64,000 nt of DNA from Roseovarius sp. M141. Lineage in GTDB: Bacteria; Pseudomonadota; Alphaproteobacteria; Rhodobacterales; Rhodobacteraceae. The notes under the pieces are model-generated. The model was not told where the DNA came from. It worked only from the letters and a program-made list of their open reading frames with translations, and ran no database searches. Within the stretch, counting starts at the first letter, position 1. Every line of letters starts with the position of its first letter. Positions 17,878 through 26,967 of this stretch are shown here, piece after piece. The translations under genes and the position numbers were made by a program. The stretch covers positions 2,108,001 through 2,172,000 of the forward strand of contig NZ_VCNH01000008.1 in assembly GCF_024355225.1 (NCBI RefSeq). Direction: 5' to 3'.

Positions 17878-20637
17878 TTATAGTTTTGCGCGCGCGTCGT
17901 TCAGTTTCAGCCGCGCCTGATTGGCCTTGCCCGCCCGTTTCAGCGCGTCCTGGGTGAACACCCGCAGGCCCAGATCGCCGCGGTAGCCGTGGATTTCGCT
18001 GACATCCAGCGCGCGCATGAAGGACAGGATTTCTGCGCTGACCACCTGGCCCGGTACGAGGATCGGAAAGCCGGGCGGGTAGGGGATGATGAACTGCGAC
18101 GATACGACGGGCTCGCCGCTGGCCATCGCGTCGTGGATGGACCCGTCCAGCTCTAGATAGTCGCAGTTCTTTTCGTCATAGCTGAGGAAAAACGCCGAGC
18201 GGATATCGCCCTCGGGCGTTTCCGGACCGGACCGAAACGCATCGTGAAAGCGGCTGAAATCGGGCAGGGGGGGCAGGTCGTCCATCAGGTTGGACACGCG
18301 TTTCTCGAAACCGCGCCGCTCCATCATCGACGCGTCATCTTGCAATTCGTCCAGCTCGCGTGCAATTTCCACCAGCACTTCGATCAGATAGGCGACCGAG
18401 GACCGCGTGGTGCCGATGTTCGTCATGAACAGAACCGTATTGCGCGACGTCTTGTTGATCTGGATGCCGTATTTATCCATCAGGATATCGGTTTTGAACG
18501 TGTCGCCGTCCCAACCGGTTCCGCCAACGGATAGCGTGACGCGGGTGGCGTCCAGCACAAATTCGTCGGTCTCCCAGCAGTCCCAGATATCGGTCCAGCC
18601 CTGCTCGGGATCGTAATAGCTGCTGACGCCGCTTTCGCGGTGCACTTCGGGGATCATGTCGCCGGCCGTCAGCACCTTGAAGTACTTCTGGAGCAGCGGA
18701 TGGGTTGAGATCGCGCGCCGCATCGACATGGCCGCCTCGACCTGCCTCTGGACGAATTCGTACCCTTCCAATTCGACTTGGCGGCGCCCCACATCGAGGG
18801 ATGCAATGATCTGGTAATTGGGGGATGTGGAGGTATGCGTCATGTACGCCTCGCGAAAAGACGCCTCGACCTCGCCCTTGAAGTCCTGGTCGTTGACATG
18901 GATCATCGAGCCTTGGCGCAGTGATGTCAGCGTCTTGTGCGTCGATTGCGTGGCATAGACACGCACGCGCGACGTGGGCGGCGGGATCAGCCGGGTTTTC
19001 AGCAGGGTTTCGGTATCGGCATCCTTCAGCTCTTCTTGCTGGGCGGCGTAGGCGGCGGCATGCTCGGTCGTGCGCAGCCGCTCGCGCAGCACGTTGGCCG
19101 CGTTCATCGCCGTGCGCTGTTTGTAGGTGGGGCCGAACCGGGCAAAGGCGAACCACGCCTCGTCCCACAGGAACACCAGATCGGGCTTGATGGCGAGGCA
19201 TTCCTCCATCACCCGCTCGACATTATAGACGATGCCGTCAAACGTGCAGTTGGTCAGCAACAGCATACGCACGCGGTCCAGCTTGCCCGCAGCCTTCAGT
19301 TCCAGCAATTGGTGCTTCATTTCGCGCAGGGGGACGGCGCCGTACATCGAGTATTCGTTCAACGGATAGCTATCCAGATAGCACACCTGCGCGCCGGACA
19401 GCACCATGCCGTAGTGGTGCGACTTGTGGCAGTCGCGGTCGATCAGCACGATATCGCCGGGCCGAATAAGGCCCTGCACGACGATCTTGTTGCAGGTCGA
19501 CGTGCCGTTGGTGGCAAAATACGTCTGTTTTGATCCGAACGCCCGACTGGCAAGCTGCTGCGCCTCCTTGATCGGGCCGATCGGCTCCAGCAGGCTGTCG
19601 AGGCCGCCTGAGGTGGCTGACGTTTCGGCAAGGAAGATGTTGGAGCCGTAAAAGGCGCCCATATCCTGAATCCAGTGCGATCGGCTGATGGATTTTCCGC
19701 GGCTGATCGGCATGGCATGGAAAACGCCGGTAGGCTGTTTGGAATATTCCACCAATGCCGTGAAAAACGGCGTCTTATAACGGGATTGCACGCCGCGGAT
19801 CAGGTTCAGGTGCAGCTCCAGAAAATCCTCTTGGTTGTAGAACACGCGGCGGCAGATGCCGAGGTCGAGCCCGGCAATATCTTCGACCGAGCGATCGGTG
19901 ATCAGATAGGCGTCCAGTTCGGGGCGTACGCGGGCGATCATGCGGCACAGTTCGGGGCCGTAATTGGTGGGGTCCAGTTCCTGCAGCGCTTCGATGCCTC
20001 CGGCCCGGTTCAGATAGCGGGAGAGGATCGGCAAATCCAGCTGGGATTCCAGAATCAGGCCGGGGCGCACCACGATGGCCTGAATGTTGTGATTGAACAG
20101 CACCCCCATCAGCGCGTCCTGGAGGCTGGGCACGATGACCGTTTCGTAATGAAAGGGGTCTTCGGGGCGGCGCATCCGGCTGAAATTGGACTTCAGCCAG
20201 CGTTCCTGATGCTCGTTCAGGTTGTCGACAATCATCACTTCGAAATAGGGCTTGGTATGCGCGCGCGCCTCAAGCGATTGCATCGCTTCGTCTTCGTGAT
20301 CGTCGGTTTCGGCGCCGTCGCGGTCCAGTGGAATGTGGCGGCGACGATACGCGCCGCTGGTCAACGCGCGGCTGATGCGCTGTATGGTAAAGGACAGATC
20401 GTCGTAATGTCCCGCGTCAAAGGTGCGGCGCAGCGCATCAAAGGCAGCGGTGCCGGGAAACGCCCAGTAGGTTTCAATCGGGGCGAGCGATGTGAGCAGT
20501 TCGTCGGTCTTTTCCCTCAGGGATTTGGACATGCGCCCCCCCTGCGATCGGACCAAGGCCCCTGTGGTTTCGCGCAGCGCGCTCCACCTGTCGGCGCGCA
20601 ATTGCACGGCCGAGTAATAGTCTGTCATGGACTGCAT
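17878..20637 (-). CDS. Orn/Lys/Arg-type PLP decarboxylase, extended form
   Basis: A 919-residue fold-type I decarboxylase, clearly longer than CadA/SpeC/AdiA (roughly 710-755). About 125 residues of unfamiliar sequence precede a receiver-like wing domain (YFEVMIVDNLNEHQERWLKS at 131-150; AIVVRPGLILESQ near 187-199). The PLP core shows TNGTSTCNK (376-384), DRDCHKSHHYG (400-410), WDEAWFAFA with Asp492 for the pyridine nitrogen, and the Schiff-base Lys568 in TQSTHKTLTSLRQGS. The C-terminal domain contains PYPPGFPILVPG. It should yield an amine (putrescine, cadaverine, agmatine or a variant) from a basic amino acid. GGGGAAG precedes the ATG at 20637; a second ATG at 20628 is possible. Same-strand ATP-grasp and C45 genes follow closely. 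Confidence 0.88.
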   Translation of the reverse strand: MQSMTDYYSAVQLRADRWSALRETTGALVRSQGGRMSKSLREKTDELLTSLAPIETYWAFPGTAAFDALRRTFDAGHYDDLSFTIQRISRALTSGAYRRRHIPLDRDGAETDDHEDEAMQSLEARAHTKPYFEVMIVDNLNEHQERWLKSNFSRMRRPEDPFHYETVIVPSLQDALMGVLFNHNIQAIVVRPGLILESQLDLPILSRYLNRAGGIEALQELDPTNYGPELCRMIARVRPELDAYLITDRSVEDIAGLDLGICRRVFYNQEDFLELHLNLIRGVQSRYKTPFFTALVEYSKQPTGVFHAMPISRGKSISRSHWIQDMGAFYGSNIFLAETSATSGGLDSLLEPIGPIKEAQQLASRAFGSKQTYFATNGTSTCNKIVVQGLIRPGDIVLIDRDCHKSHHYGMVLSGAQVCYLDSYPLNEYSMYGAVPLREMKHQLLELKAAGKLDRVRMLLLTNCTFDGIVYNVERVMEECLAIKPDLVFLWDEAWFAFARFGPTYKQRTAMNAANVLRERLRTTEHAAAYAAQQEELKDADTETLLKTRLIPPPTSRVRVYATQSTHKTLTSLRQGSMIHVNDQDFKGEVEASFREAYMTHTSTSPNYQIIASLDVGRRQVELEGYEFVQRQVEAAMSMRRAISTHPLLQKYFKVLTAGDMIPEVHRESGVSSYYDPEQGWTDIWDCWETDEFVLDATRVTLSVGGTGWDGDTFKTDILMDKYGIQINKTSRNTVLFMTNIGTTRSSVAYLIEVLVEIARELDELQDDASMMERRGFEKRVSNLMDDLPPLPDFSRFHDAFRSGPETPEGDIRSAFFLSYDEKNCDYLELDGSIHDAMASGEPVVSSQFIIPYPPGFPILVPGQVVSAEILSFMRALDVSEIHGYRGDLGLRVFTQDALKRAGKANQARLKLNDARAKL

Positions 20638-20762
20638 TCAACTTCCCCGTTTTTGGCGGCTGATCAGGACAGGGCGGGGGAAAAGTGATCGTCCGGATCG
20701 TCCGCATTTATTCAAGCGTTCCGGCACCTTGCCATGAGGTGTCAAAATACCGAAACTCTTTG

Positions 20763-21755
20763 TCAGTTCGTTATCGGCGGCGTCCCCTCGTTTGTGCCCG
20801 ACGTCGTTCCGCCCGAAATGTCTGTTATTTGCTCCACAAGGCCACGTGAGGCCAGTTGTACATCCGGCGCCGTCAGGTCAGAGCGCAGCATGCCACCTGC
20901 GTCCTGACGCGGTATGGCGAGCGGGCCCAGCCGGTGCAGATAGGCATCCGTGCCGCTGCTGCGATCGTAGACCGAAAAATCGACCTCGCGGTCACGGAAG
21001 CTCTTGAGAACCTGGCCCAGCCCCTTCATCCCGCGCTCGCGCTGGCGGCGCACGGTGTCCAGGTCTACCTCGATCGGGAACATGTCCTCCTGACCGGCGG
21101 ATTGATGCAGGACGGTCGATGTGGGATCGACTACGCAGGATTTACCCACGCCCCCCGCGCCCAACCCATTGACGTCAAAGACATAGCACTGGAATTGCGC
21201 GGCGGTGGCGCGCGCGATCGACAGTTCGGCCTCGCGGTCTGTGGTGCCGGTCAGTACCGGATGCAGCAGCACCTCGACGCCCTGCGATGTCAACTGGCGG
21301 GTGGTTTCAGGAAACCACATGTCATAGCAGATCGACAGGCCGAAACGGCCAACCTCGGGCACGTCGAAGACGCAGAATCCCGTGCCCGCGGCAATGCCTT
21401 CCTCGTAGGGGCGGAACGGAAACATCTTGCGGTAGGTGCAGACGATGTCGCCATCGGGATTGATCACGGTCGAAGTATTGTAGATGCGCCCGTCCTCGGC
21501 CGTCTCGAACATCGATCCGGGGATCAACCAGACATGATGGCGGCGCGCCGCCTCGCAAAACCGGTCCACTGTGTCATTGCGCAAAGGCAGCGAGAATTTC
21601 GGCAGCGGACCGAACGGCGCCAGTTCGGAAAACAGCACCATCTGCGTCCAGGGAAACCGCGCCATGAGCAGATCGAGCCTGTGGATCATCCCGTCGACAT
21701 TGGGTTGCAGGGCATTGACGTACATCTGCACGCCCGCGATGGCGAATGGCGTCAT
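20763..21755 (-). CDS. Carbon-nitrogen hydrolase (nitrilase superfamily)
   Basis: A 330-residue amidohydrolase with a complete nitrilase catalytic triad: Glu44 in LFSELAPFGP, Lys110 in CTYRKMFPFRPYEEG and Cys143 in LSICYDMWFPE, plus the auxiliary glutamate at 118-119. It should hydrolyse a C-N bond of an amide or carbamoyl compound. A 60-residue C-terminal tail follows the core and ends in a Gly/Thr-rich stretch. It is transcribed toward the decarboxylase, with 125 bases between, so it may lead the same operon. N-carbamoylputrescine amidase (AguB) is one relative to consider given the neighbour, but the sequence lacks enough similarity by eye to claim it. Confidence 0.85.
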   Translation of the reverse strand: MTPFAIAGVQMYVNALQPNVDGMIHRLDLLMARFPWTQMVLFSELAPFGPLPKFSLPLRNDTVDRFCEAARRHHVWLIPGSMFETAEDGRIYNTSTVINPDGDIVCTYRKMFPFRPYEEGIAAGTGFCVFDVPEVGRFGLSICYDMWFPETTRQLTSQGVEVLLHPVLTGTTDREAELSIARATAAQFQCYVFDVNGLGAGGVGKSCVVDPTSTVLHQSAGQEDMFPIEVDLDTVRRQRERGMKGLGQVLKSFRDREVDFSVYDRSSGTDAYLHRLGPLAIPRQDAGGMLRSDLTAPDVQLASRGLVEQITDISGGTTSGTNEGTPPITN

Positions 21756-22234
21756 TTAGGCCGTTTCCTTTGCGATTTATCCAGCAGTTCGATCACCCTA
21801 CGACAGGTGTAATTGAAAAAACAACAGTGGAAAGGGCTAATCGTGCCCCGGATCGGCGCGGGCGGGTTGCGTCGTGGCACTGGGCTTTCGGCTCCGGGTC
21901 ACGGAACGGAGTCTGAGAACAGCCGCCCCCAGCTGCATGACACCCCCCCCCGAATCTACGGCCAAACCCGCACGGTTTTGTTGGCTAACACAGGGGAATA
22001 CTCTGAGCTTGTTTACTGGATGCATGACGCCGCATCGCGTGACCGCGTCGGTCCTTGACCGCTTGGGCGCAATCATCGATCAGAACAGGTGTCGGCCCTC
22101 GCGTTGGTCTACAAGTGCCGGGTGGGCGGAGCACTTGACACAGCGACCCAAACCCGCACACGATATGCCATGATTGATGCGCTTTCGAGCGGCTGAAGCA
22201 TCAATATAATGAATAATAACTGGGAGATATGGAC
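21756..22234. other. Intergenic region upstream of TAXI-TRAP operon
   Basis: About 480 bases separate the divergent nitrilase and TRAP genes. Open frames here have no ribosome sites or family resemblance, and a C10 homopolymer run lies near 21942-21952. The right edge carries a TATAAT box (separate entry). An unexplained TTGACA occurs at 22135-22140 without a -10 hexamer at the usual distance. Confidence 0.5.
22183..22210 (+). promoter_or_regulatory. Candidate sigma-70 promoter of TAXI-TRAP operon
   Basis: A perfect TATAAT at 22205-22210 stands in otherwise GC-rich DNA, with a weak -35 (TTTCGA, 22183-22188) at 16 bases. Transcription would start near 22217, leaving a short leader containing the GGGAG ribosome site at 22222-22226 and the ATG at 22235. 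Confidence 0.5.
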
Positions 22235-23191
22235 ATGAAAAAACTGTGTTACGCGCTGACGGCGGTGGTGGCCTTCACAGGCGCGGCATCGGCGCAAAAC
22301 CTGTCGATTGCCACCGGTGGCACTGGCGGCACCTATTATCCCTATGGCGGCGGTCTGGCCGAACTGATCGGAAAATACATCGACGGGGCGCAGGCCACGG
22401 CTGAAGTGACCGGCGCATCTGTGGAAAACATGGCGCTGATCGCGCAACAACAAAGCGATCTGGCCATCGCGTTGGCCGACACCGTCTATGACGGCTATAA
22501 CGGCTCAGGCGCGTTTGACGGACGCGCCGTGGCTGACGCACGCGCGCTGGCGTCGATCTATCCCAATGCGGTGCAGATCGTGACGCTGGCCGATAGCGGC
22601 ATAGCGGGCCTGAGCGACCTCAAGGGCAAGCGCGTGTCGGTCGGTGCGCCCGGTTCGGGCACCGAGGTCAATGCGCAAGCCATCCTGACGGCCAACGGCG
22701 TCAGCTATGACGATTTCGAACCCCAGCGGCTGAACTTCAACGAAACCGCAGATGCGCTGCGCGACGGTGACATCGACGCCGGTTTCTGGAGCGTCGGTCC
22801 GCCGACATCGTCGATCCTGAACCTTGCCGCGACCCGTGATATCAAATTGATGTCGCTGACACCGGAGCAGATCGAAGCAGCAAGCGCCGAGGAGCCGGTG
22901 TTCGCGCCCTACACGCTGCGCGCGGGGCTTTATGACGGTATGGAGGTCGACGTCCCCACAATCTCGATCCCGAACGTGCTGGTTGTAAATGCCGCCATGG
23001 ACGAGGAAATGGCCTACCAGATCACCAAGGCGATGTTTGAGCATGTGGACGAATTGATCGCCGTGCATCCGGCGGCCAACGACACCACGCCCGAGTTCGC
23101 ACTGTCCTCCACGCCGATCCCGCTGCACCCCGGCGCCATCCGTTGGTACGAAGAAGCAGGCCATACCGTCCCGGACAAGCTGCGCCCGTGA
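22235..23191 (+). CDS. TAXI family TRAP transporter substrate-binding protein
   Basis: A 318-residue periplasmic binding protein of the TRAP-associated extracytoplasmic immunogenic class. A Sec signal peptide spans residues 1-20 (MKKLCYALTAVVAFTGAASA), followed by the TAXI hallmark LSIATGGTGGTYYPYGGGLAELI and the later GKRVSVGAPGSGTEVNAQAIL block. Ligands of TAXI systems are often glutamate/2-oxoglutarate-like or unknown. The ATG at 22235 is preferred to that at 22229 because GGGAG is 8 bases away rather than 2. It is the first gene of a three-gene operon with DUF1850 and the fused permease. Confidence 0.92.
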   Translation: MKKLCYALTAVVAFTGAASAQNLSIATGGTGGTYYPYGGGLAELIGKYIDGAQATAEVTGASVENMALIAQQQSDLAIALADTVYDGYNGSGAFDGRAVADARALASIYPNAVQIVTLADSGIAGLSDLKGKRVSVGAPGSGTEVNAQAILTANGVSYDDFEPQRLNFNETADALRDGDIDAGFWSVGPPTSSILNLAATRDIKLMSLTPEQIEAASAEEPVFAPYTLRAGLYDGMEVDVPTISIPNVLVVNAAMDEEMAYQITKAMFEHVDELIAVHPAANDTTPEFALSSTPIPLHPGAIRWYEEAGHTVPDKLRP

Positions 23192-23202
23192 GGCATCCTG
23201 CA

Positions 23203-23661
23203 ATGGGGCGGCTCTTTTGGGCCGCCCTGTTACTCTGTTTGAACGTTCATCCGGTGACTGCGGGCACGCTTCGCGTCGTTGGGCAGGGTGGTGCAATACT
23301 GGTTGAGGAAACAGTGGCAGAAGGCGGCGAGTGGTGTCTCAGCTGGAACCATTCCGTGACTGGCGGGGCAGTCCGTGATTGCTTTGCGGATCGGGTTGGC
23401 CGCATGATACTGGACCGATCCTATCTGCACGATTTTGCCGCCGGTCTGGGCGAAGTTGCCGGACGGGGGCGTATTGAGGCGGCAGACGGTGGCGGGTACT
23501 GGATACGCGACATGGACGATCCGATTGCCGACAATACACTTGCCTTGCGGGTGGGCCAACACGACGTCGACCACCGATTGCACGTCGGCGGCCATGTTTA
23601 TGTCCTGTCCGATCTGGCGGCAGGCCAGCGCGTCGTGCTGCAACTGATTGAAAAACCCTGA
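23203..23661 (+). CDS. DUF1850 protein, TRAP-associated
   Basis: A 152-residue exported protein with signal peptide MGRLFWAALLLCLNVHPVTAG and a DUF1850 body (WCLSWNHSVTGGAVRDCF, then LGEVAGRGRI and YWIRDMDDPI). DUF1850 genes are typically found between the TAXI binding protein and the fused TRAP permease, as here, and presumably encode an accessory subunit of unknown role. The ATG at 23203 has GAGG nine bases upstream; an alternative GTG at 23188 would overlap the TAXI stop. The frame ends inside the leader of the permease gene. Confidence 0.85.
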   Translation: MGRLFWAALLLCLNVHPVTAGTLRVVGQGGAILVEETVAEGGEWCLSWNHSVTGGAVRDCFADRVGRMILDRSYLHDFAAGLGEVAGRGRIEAADGGGYWIRDMDDPIADNTLALRVGQHDVDHRLHVGGHVYVLSDLAAGQRVVLQLIEKP

Positions 23662-23680
23662 CCTGAAAAGGCGTATCCCG

Positions 23681-25708
23681 ATGGGCGAAACCAACCCGAC
23701 CGAGCAGTTCGATCCATCCGGCGCACCGCAGCAGCGGCGCACCACGATGATGGTCATTGCCGCTGTGGGCATCGCCCTGTCCCTGTTTCAGCTATACGCT
23801 GCGGGGATTCAGCCGTTGGGTCTGTTTTACCAACGCTCGATCCATCTGTCGTTCATCATGGTGCTTGCCTTTCTGATGTTTCCCGTCACCGGCAAGCGCC
23901 AAAGAGGCGCCATTGCATGGGGCATCGACGTTGTTTTCCTGACCGCCGCCATCGCCAGTGGCGCCTATATCGTGATCAACCTCAACGAAATTTTTGCCCG
24001 CGCCGGGTTCTGGAGCCAGACGGACATCTGGATGGGCATCGTCACAACCCTTGTGGTGCTGGAGGCCGCGCGCCGGTCCATCGGGCTTGGCATGACGTTG
24101 ATCGGTGTCGTGGCCATCGTCTATGGGCTGGCCGGGCCGCGCGGGGCGCTGCCGGCCGTGGGCGAATGGCTGCCGGGGATACTTGAGCATCGGGGCAACA
24201 GTTTCGACCGTCTGGTCGGGCAGCTTTATCTGGGGCAGGAGGGAATCTATGGTCTGCCTCTGGGTGTTGCCGCGACCTATATCTTTGTCTTCGTGCTGTT
24301 CGGCGCGTTTCTAGAGGTCACCGGCGCGGGCAAGTTTTTCATCGATCTCGCCTATGCCGCTACGGGGCGCAAGGCCGGGGGACCGGCCAAGGCGGCGGTG
24401 CTGGCCAGTGCCGGGATGGGCTCGATTTCCGGCTCGGCCATCGCCAATGTGGTGACGACGGGGGCCTTTACCATCCCGCTGATGAAGAAGCTCGGGTATC
24501 GCCCCGCGCAGGCAGGCGGGATCGAGGCCGCGGCCTCGACCGGGGGGCAGATTACGCCGCCGCTGATGGGGGCGGGGGCCTTTCTGATTTCTGAATACAC
24601 GCGCGTTCCCTATATCGACATTGTCATGGTCTCGATCTTTCCGGCGATCCTCTACCTCGGCACGGTCTATCTGTTCGTGCATCTGGTGGCGATGAAAGCG
24701 GGGATGAAAGGAATGCCGCGCGCCGATCTTCCCGTTGTGCGTGATGTGCTGAAGGCGGGCTGGCAGTTCATCGTGCCGCTGGGCGTGCTGATATGGCTGC
24801 TGGTGAACAATCTGTCTCCGATGCGGGTGGGCTTTTGGGCGATCGTCTCGGTCGTCGCGGTGGCGTTGATCCGCGCCATGATTGAACTGGTCTGGCTGGA
24901 ACCGCAGCGAGGCACGTCGCTCACGCGGGCGCGTGCCACTGCTGCCGCGCGGCGCGGTATCGAGATTCTGGGGCAGGCGCTGGCGCTGGGCGCGCGCAAC
25001 GCGGTTGCCGTGACCATGGCCTGCGCGGTGGCCGGCATTATCGTGGGCGTTGTCGGGTTGACCGGGCTGGGGCTGAAATTTTCGTCGATGATGGTGGCCT
25101 TTTCGGGCGGCAATCTAGTGCTGGCGCTGATCCTCGTCCTGCTGGCCAGTCTGGTGCTGGGCATGGGCCTGCCGGTGACGGCAGCCTATATCGTGCTGAT
25201 CGTGCTGGTCGGCCCTGCGCTCAGCAGTGAATTCGGAATGCCGCTGCTGATCGCGCATCTGGTGGTGTTCTGGTACAGTCAGGACAGCAACGTCACGCCG
25301 CCAATCGCGCTGGCAGGGTTTGCCGGCGCCGCGATCGCCGGATCCAAACCGCTTGAGACATCGCTACAGGCGTGGAAATTTGCCAAGGGCCTGTATCTGA
25401 TCCCGCTTTTCATGGTCTACAACCCCGAGATCATCATGGGCGGCCCGGTCCCCTATGTGATCTATTCTGGCGCCATCGCCGTGATCGCCCTGGTAGGCTT
25501 TGCCGCAGCGCTTGAGGGGTGGCTGTTTACCCGGATGGGCTGGATTTCGCGCGCCCTGATCGTGCCTGCGACAATCGCGGTCTTTCATCCCGATTTTTTC
25601 ATCGAAACCGGTGGCGCGCTCGCTATGCTGGTGATCATGGCGCTGAACTGGCTCCAGTCACGCCGGGGCGGGACGGTGGTGGGCGTTGCCGCTGGTAAGG
25701 GCTGTTGA
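23681..25708 (+). CDS. TRAP transporter fused permease (4TM/12TM)
   Basis: A 675-residue integral membrane protein combining the small DctQ-like (first four helices) and large DctM-like subunits, as is usual for TAXI-TRAP systems. After a polar 30-residue N-terminus, helices begin at MMVIAAVGIALSLFQLYAAG. The DctM core shows GSISGSAIANVVTTGAFTIPLMKKLGY, read in parts, and the duplicate QDSNVTPPIALAGFAGAAIAG, both conserved ion/substrate regions. It uses a Na+ or H+ gradient to import the ligand delivered by the TAXI protein. ATG at 23681 follows AAAGG by nine bases; a TTG at 23648 has no ribosome site. Confidence 0.92.
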   Translation: MGETNPTEQFDPSGAPQQRRTTMMVIAAVGIALSLFQLYAAGIQPLGLFYQRSIHLSFIMVLAFLMFPVTGKRQRGAIAWGIDVVFLTAAIASGAYIVINLNEIFARAGFWSQTDIWMGIVTTLVVLEAARRSIGLGMTLIGVVAIVYGLAGPRGALPAVGEWLPGILEHRGNSFDRLVGQLYLGQEGIYGLPLGVAATYIFVFVLFGAFLEVTGAGKFFIDLAYAATGRKAGGPAKAAVLASAGMGSISGSAIANVVTTGAFTIPLMKKLGYRPAQAGGIEAAASTGGQITPPLMGAGAFLISEYTRVPYIDIVMVSIFPAILYLGTVYLFVHLVAMKAGMKGMPRADLPVVRDVLKAGWQFIVPLGVLIWLLVNNLSPMRVGFWAIVSVVAVALIRAMIELVWLEPQRGTSLTRARATAAARRGIEILGQALALGARNAVAVTMACAVAGIIVGVVGLTGLGLKFSSMMVAFSGGNLVLALILVLLASLVLGMGLPVTAAYIVLIVLVGPALSSEFGMPLLIAHLVVFWYSQDSNVTPPIALAGFAGAAIAGSKPLETSLQAWKFAKGLYLIPLFMVYNPEIIMGGPVPYVIYSGAIAVIALVGFAAALEGWLFTRMGWISRALIVPATIAVFHPDFFIETGGALAMLVIMALNWLQSRRGGTVVGVAAGKGC

Positions 25709-25949
25709 TTGGGGGCGTCATGACAGGTGTTTTTACCGTCGATGAAACCCCCGGCGCCGGGTAATCTGACCTGAGCAAACTGGAAAACCCAACAGACGGC
25801 GCGCAAGGCTGGAAGGCCCTGGTTCGGGCCAACAGCAATTCCGCCGCAGGACGAAGTGTGCAGCGAAACGCGTGGATTTCGGGGTGCGCAGGCCCTGCCG
25901 CTTGCGATATGCTGCGTATGCGCGGTGCGTGGGCGCCAGGAGGGCCGTG

Positions 25950-26852
25950 ATGAGTAGATACAATCACCGAAATGAGGCGCCGGGGTCCATGCTCGCTTGG
26001 TGCAGGATGGCCGCGTGTTGCGCGCTGGTGCTGCTGGCCGGTGGGGCACAGGTCGCCGCCGCGCAGGACCGCGCTGCGGACTTCGAGGCGCTGGCTGACG
26101 CGCTGGACATTACAGAGACGGTCGCCATCATGCGTGAGGAAGGGCTGGTCTATGGCGATCAGATCGCGGGCGCGATGCTGCCGGACGTGGATACCGCCGG
26201 GTGGCAACGGCAGATCACGCAGCTCTATGATGTGGAGCGTATGGAGCAACTGGTCCTGCAGGGGCTGGAGCGCGCGCTGGAGGGCGCCGATCTGGCGCCG
26301 ATGCTGGCCTTCTACCGCAGCGAGACCGGCCAGCGCGCCGTTACGCTGGAACTGGCGGCGCGGCGGGCGTTTCTGGACCCCGAGGCCGAGGATGCGGCGC
26401 GCGCAGCGGCGGTTGAGGCCGCAGCGCAGAAGGACGGGCCACAGGCCGACCTGCTGCGCCTGATCCGGCGTCTGATCGAAGGCGGCGATCTGATCGAGCG
26501 GAACGTGACCGCATCGCTCAACGCCGACATGATGTTCTGGCGCGGGGTCATGGATGCGGGCGGCCCCGGTCCGGCGGGTGATCAGTCCGATGAAAACGAA
26601 CTGGCCGATGCCGTCATCGCCGGTCTGGCCGAAACGCGCCGCGAGACCGAGGCGTGGATGACCGCGTTTTTACTGGTCGCATGCGGTCCACTGACGCCTG
26701 AGCAGATGGACGAGTACGCCGCCTTTTTCGAAACCCGCGATGGCCGCATTCTGAATGCCGCGCTGTTTGACGGCTTCAACGGCATGTATGATCAGCTGGC
26801 CTATATTCTGGGCCACGCGGCAGGCACATGGATGAACAGCGCGCCGCTGTGA
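25950..26852 (+). CDS. Exported DUF2059 domain protein
   Basis: A 300-residue protein with a signal peptide near residues 10-35 (CRMAACCALVLLAGGAQVAAAQ). The body is helical and contains two DUF2059-like blocks: MEQLVLQGLERALEGADLAPMLAFYRSETG near residue 95 (read in parts) and LTPEQMDEYAAFFETRDGRILNAALFDGF near 250. DUF2059 proteins are periplasmic and of unknown function. AGGAGGG lies six bases before the ATG at 25950. It is separated from the TRAP genes by 241 bases with no obvious terminator, and probably has its own promoter. Confidence 0.78.
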   Translation: MSRYNHRNEAPGSMLAWCRMAACCALVLLAGGAQVAAAQDRAADFEALADALDITETVAIMREEGLVYGDQIAGAMLPDVDTAGWQRQITQLYDVERMEQLVLQGLERALEGADLAPMLAFYRSETGQRAVTLELAARRAFLDPEAEDAARAAAVEAAAQKDGPQADLLRLIRRLIEGGDLIERNVTASLNADMMFWRGVMDAGGPGPAGDQSDENELADAVIAGLAETRRETEAWMTAFLLVACGPLTPEQMDEYAAFFETRDGRILNAALFDGFNGMYDQLAYILGHAAGTWMNSAPL

Positions 26853-26904
26853 GCGGCATGGTCCGTGGGCGCCTGTGCCCCGAAGGCGTTGGGCCAAAAC
26901 GGGG

Positions 26905-26933
26905 TTGACTCGGGACGGCGATCGCCTGATAAG
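26905..26933 (+). promoter_or_regulatory. Sigma-70 promoter of rplU-rpmA
   Basis: TTGACT (26905-26910) and GATAAG (26928-26933) are separated by exactly 17 bases. The -35 matches five of six consensus positions. The predicted start is about 26940, immediately before a stem-loop, giving an untranslated leader of roughly 135 bases before rplU. Confidence 0.6.
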
Positions 26934-26940
26934 CCCGCAT

Positions 26941-26967
26941 CCCGGCAAGGGTGAGCCTTGCACCGGG
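26941..26967 (+). promoter_or_regulatory. 5' leader stem-loop of the L21 transcript
   Basis: CCCGGCAAGG (26941-26950) pairs with CCTTGCACCGGG (26956-26967), forming a ten-base-pair helix with a GTGAG loop and a CA bulge. It begins at the predicted transcription start and is followed by an AT-rich stretch (TTATCTTATATAT). A role in ribosomal-protein autoregulation or transcript stability is inference. Confidence 0.45.

Noticed and set aside
21813..22058. Small open frame in the region upstream of the TAXI-TRAP operon
   Set aside because: No Shine-Dalgarno, no family resemblance and a composition unlike coding DNA here.
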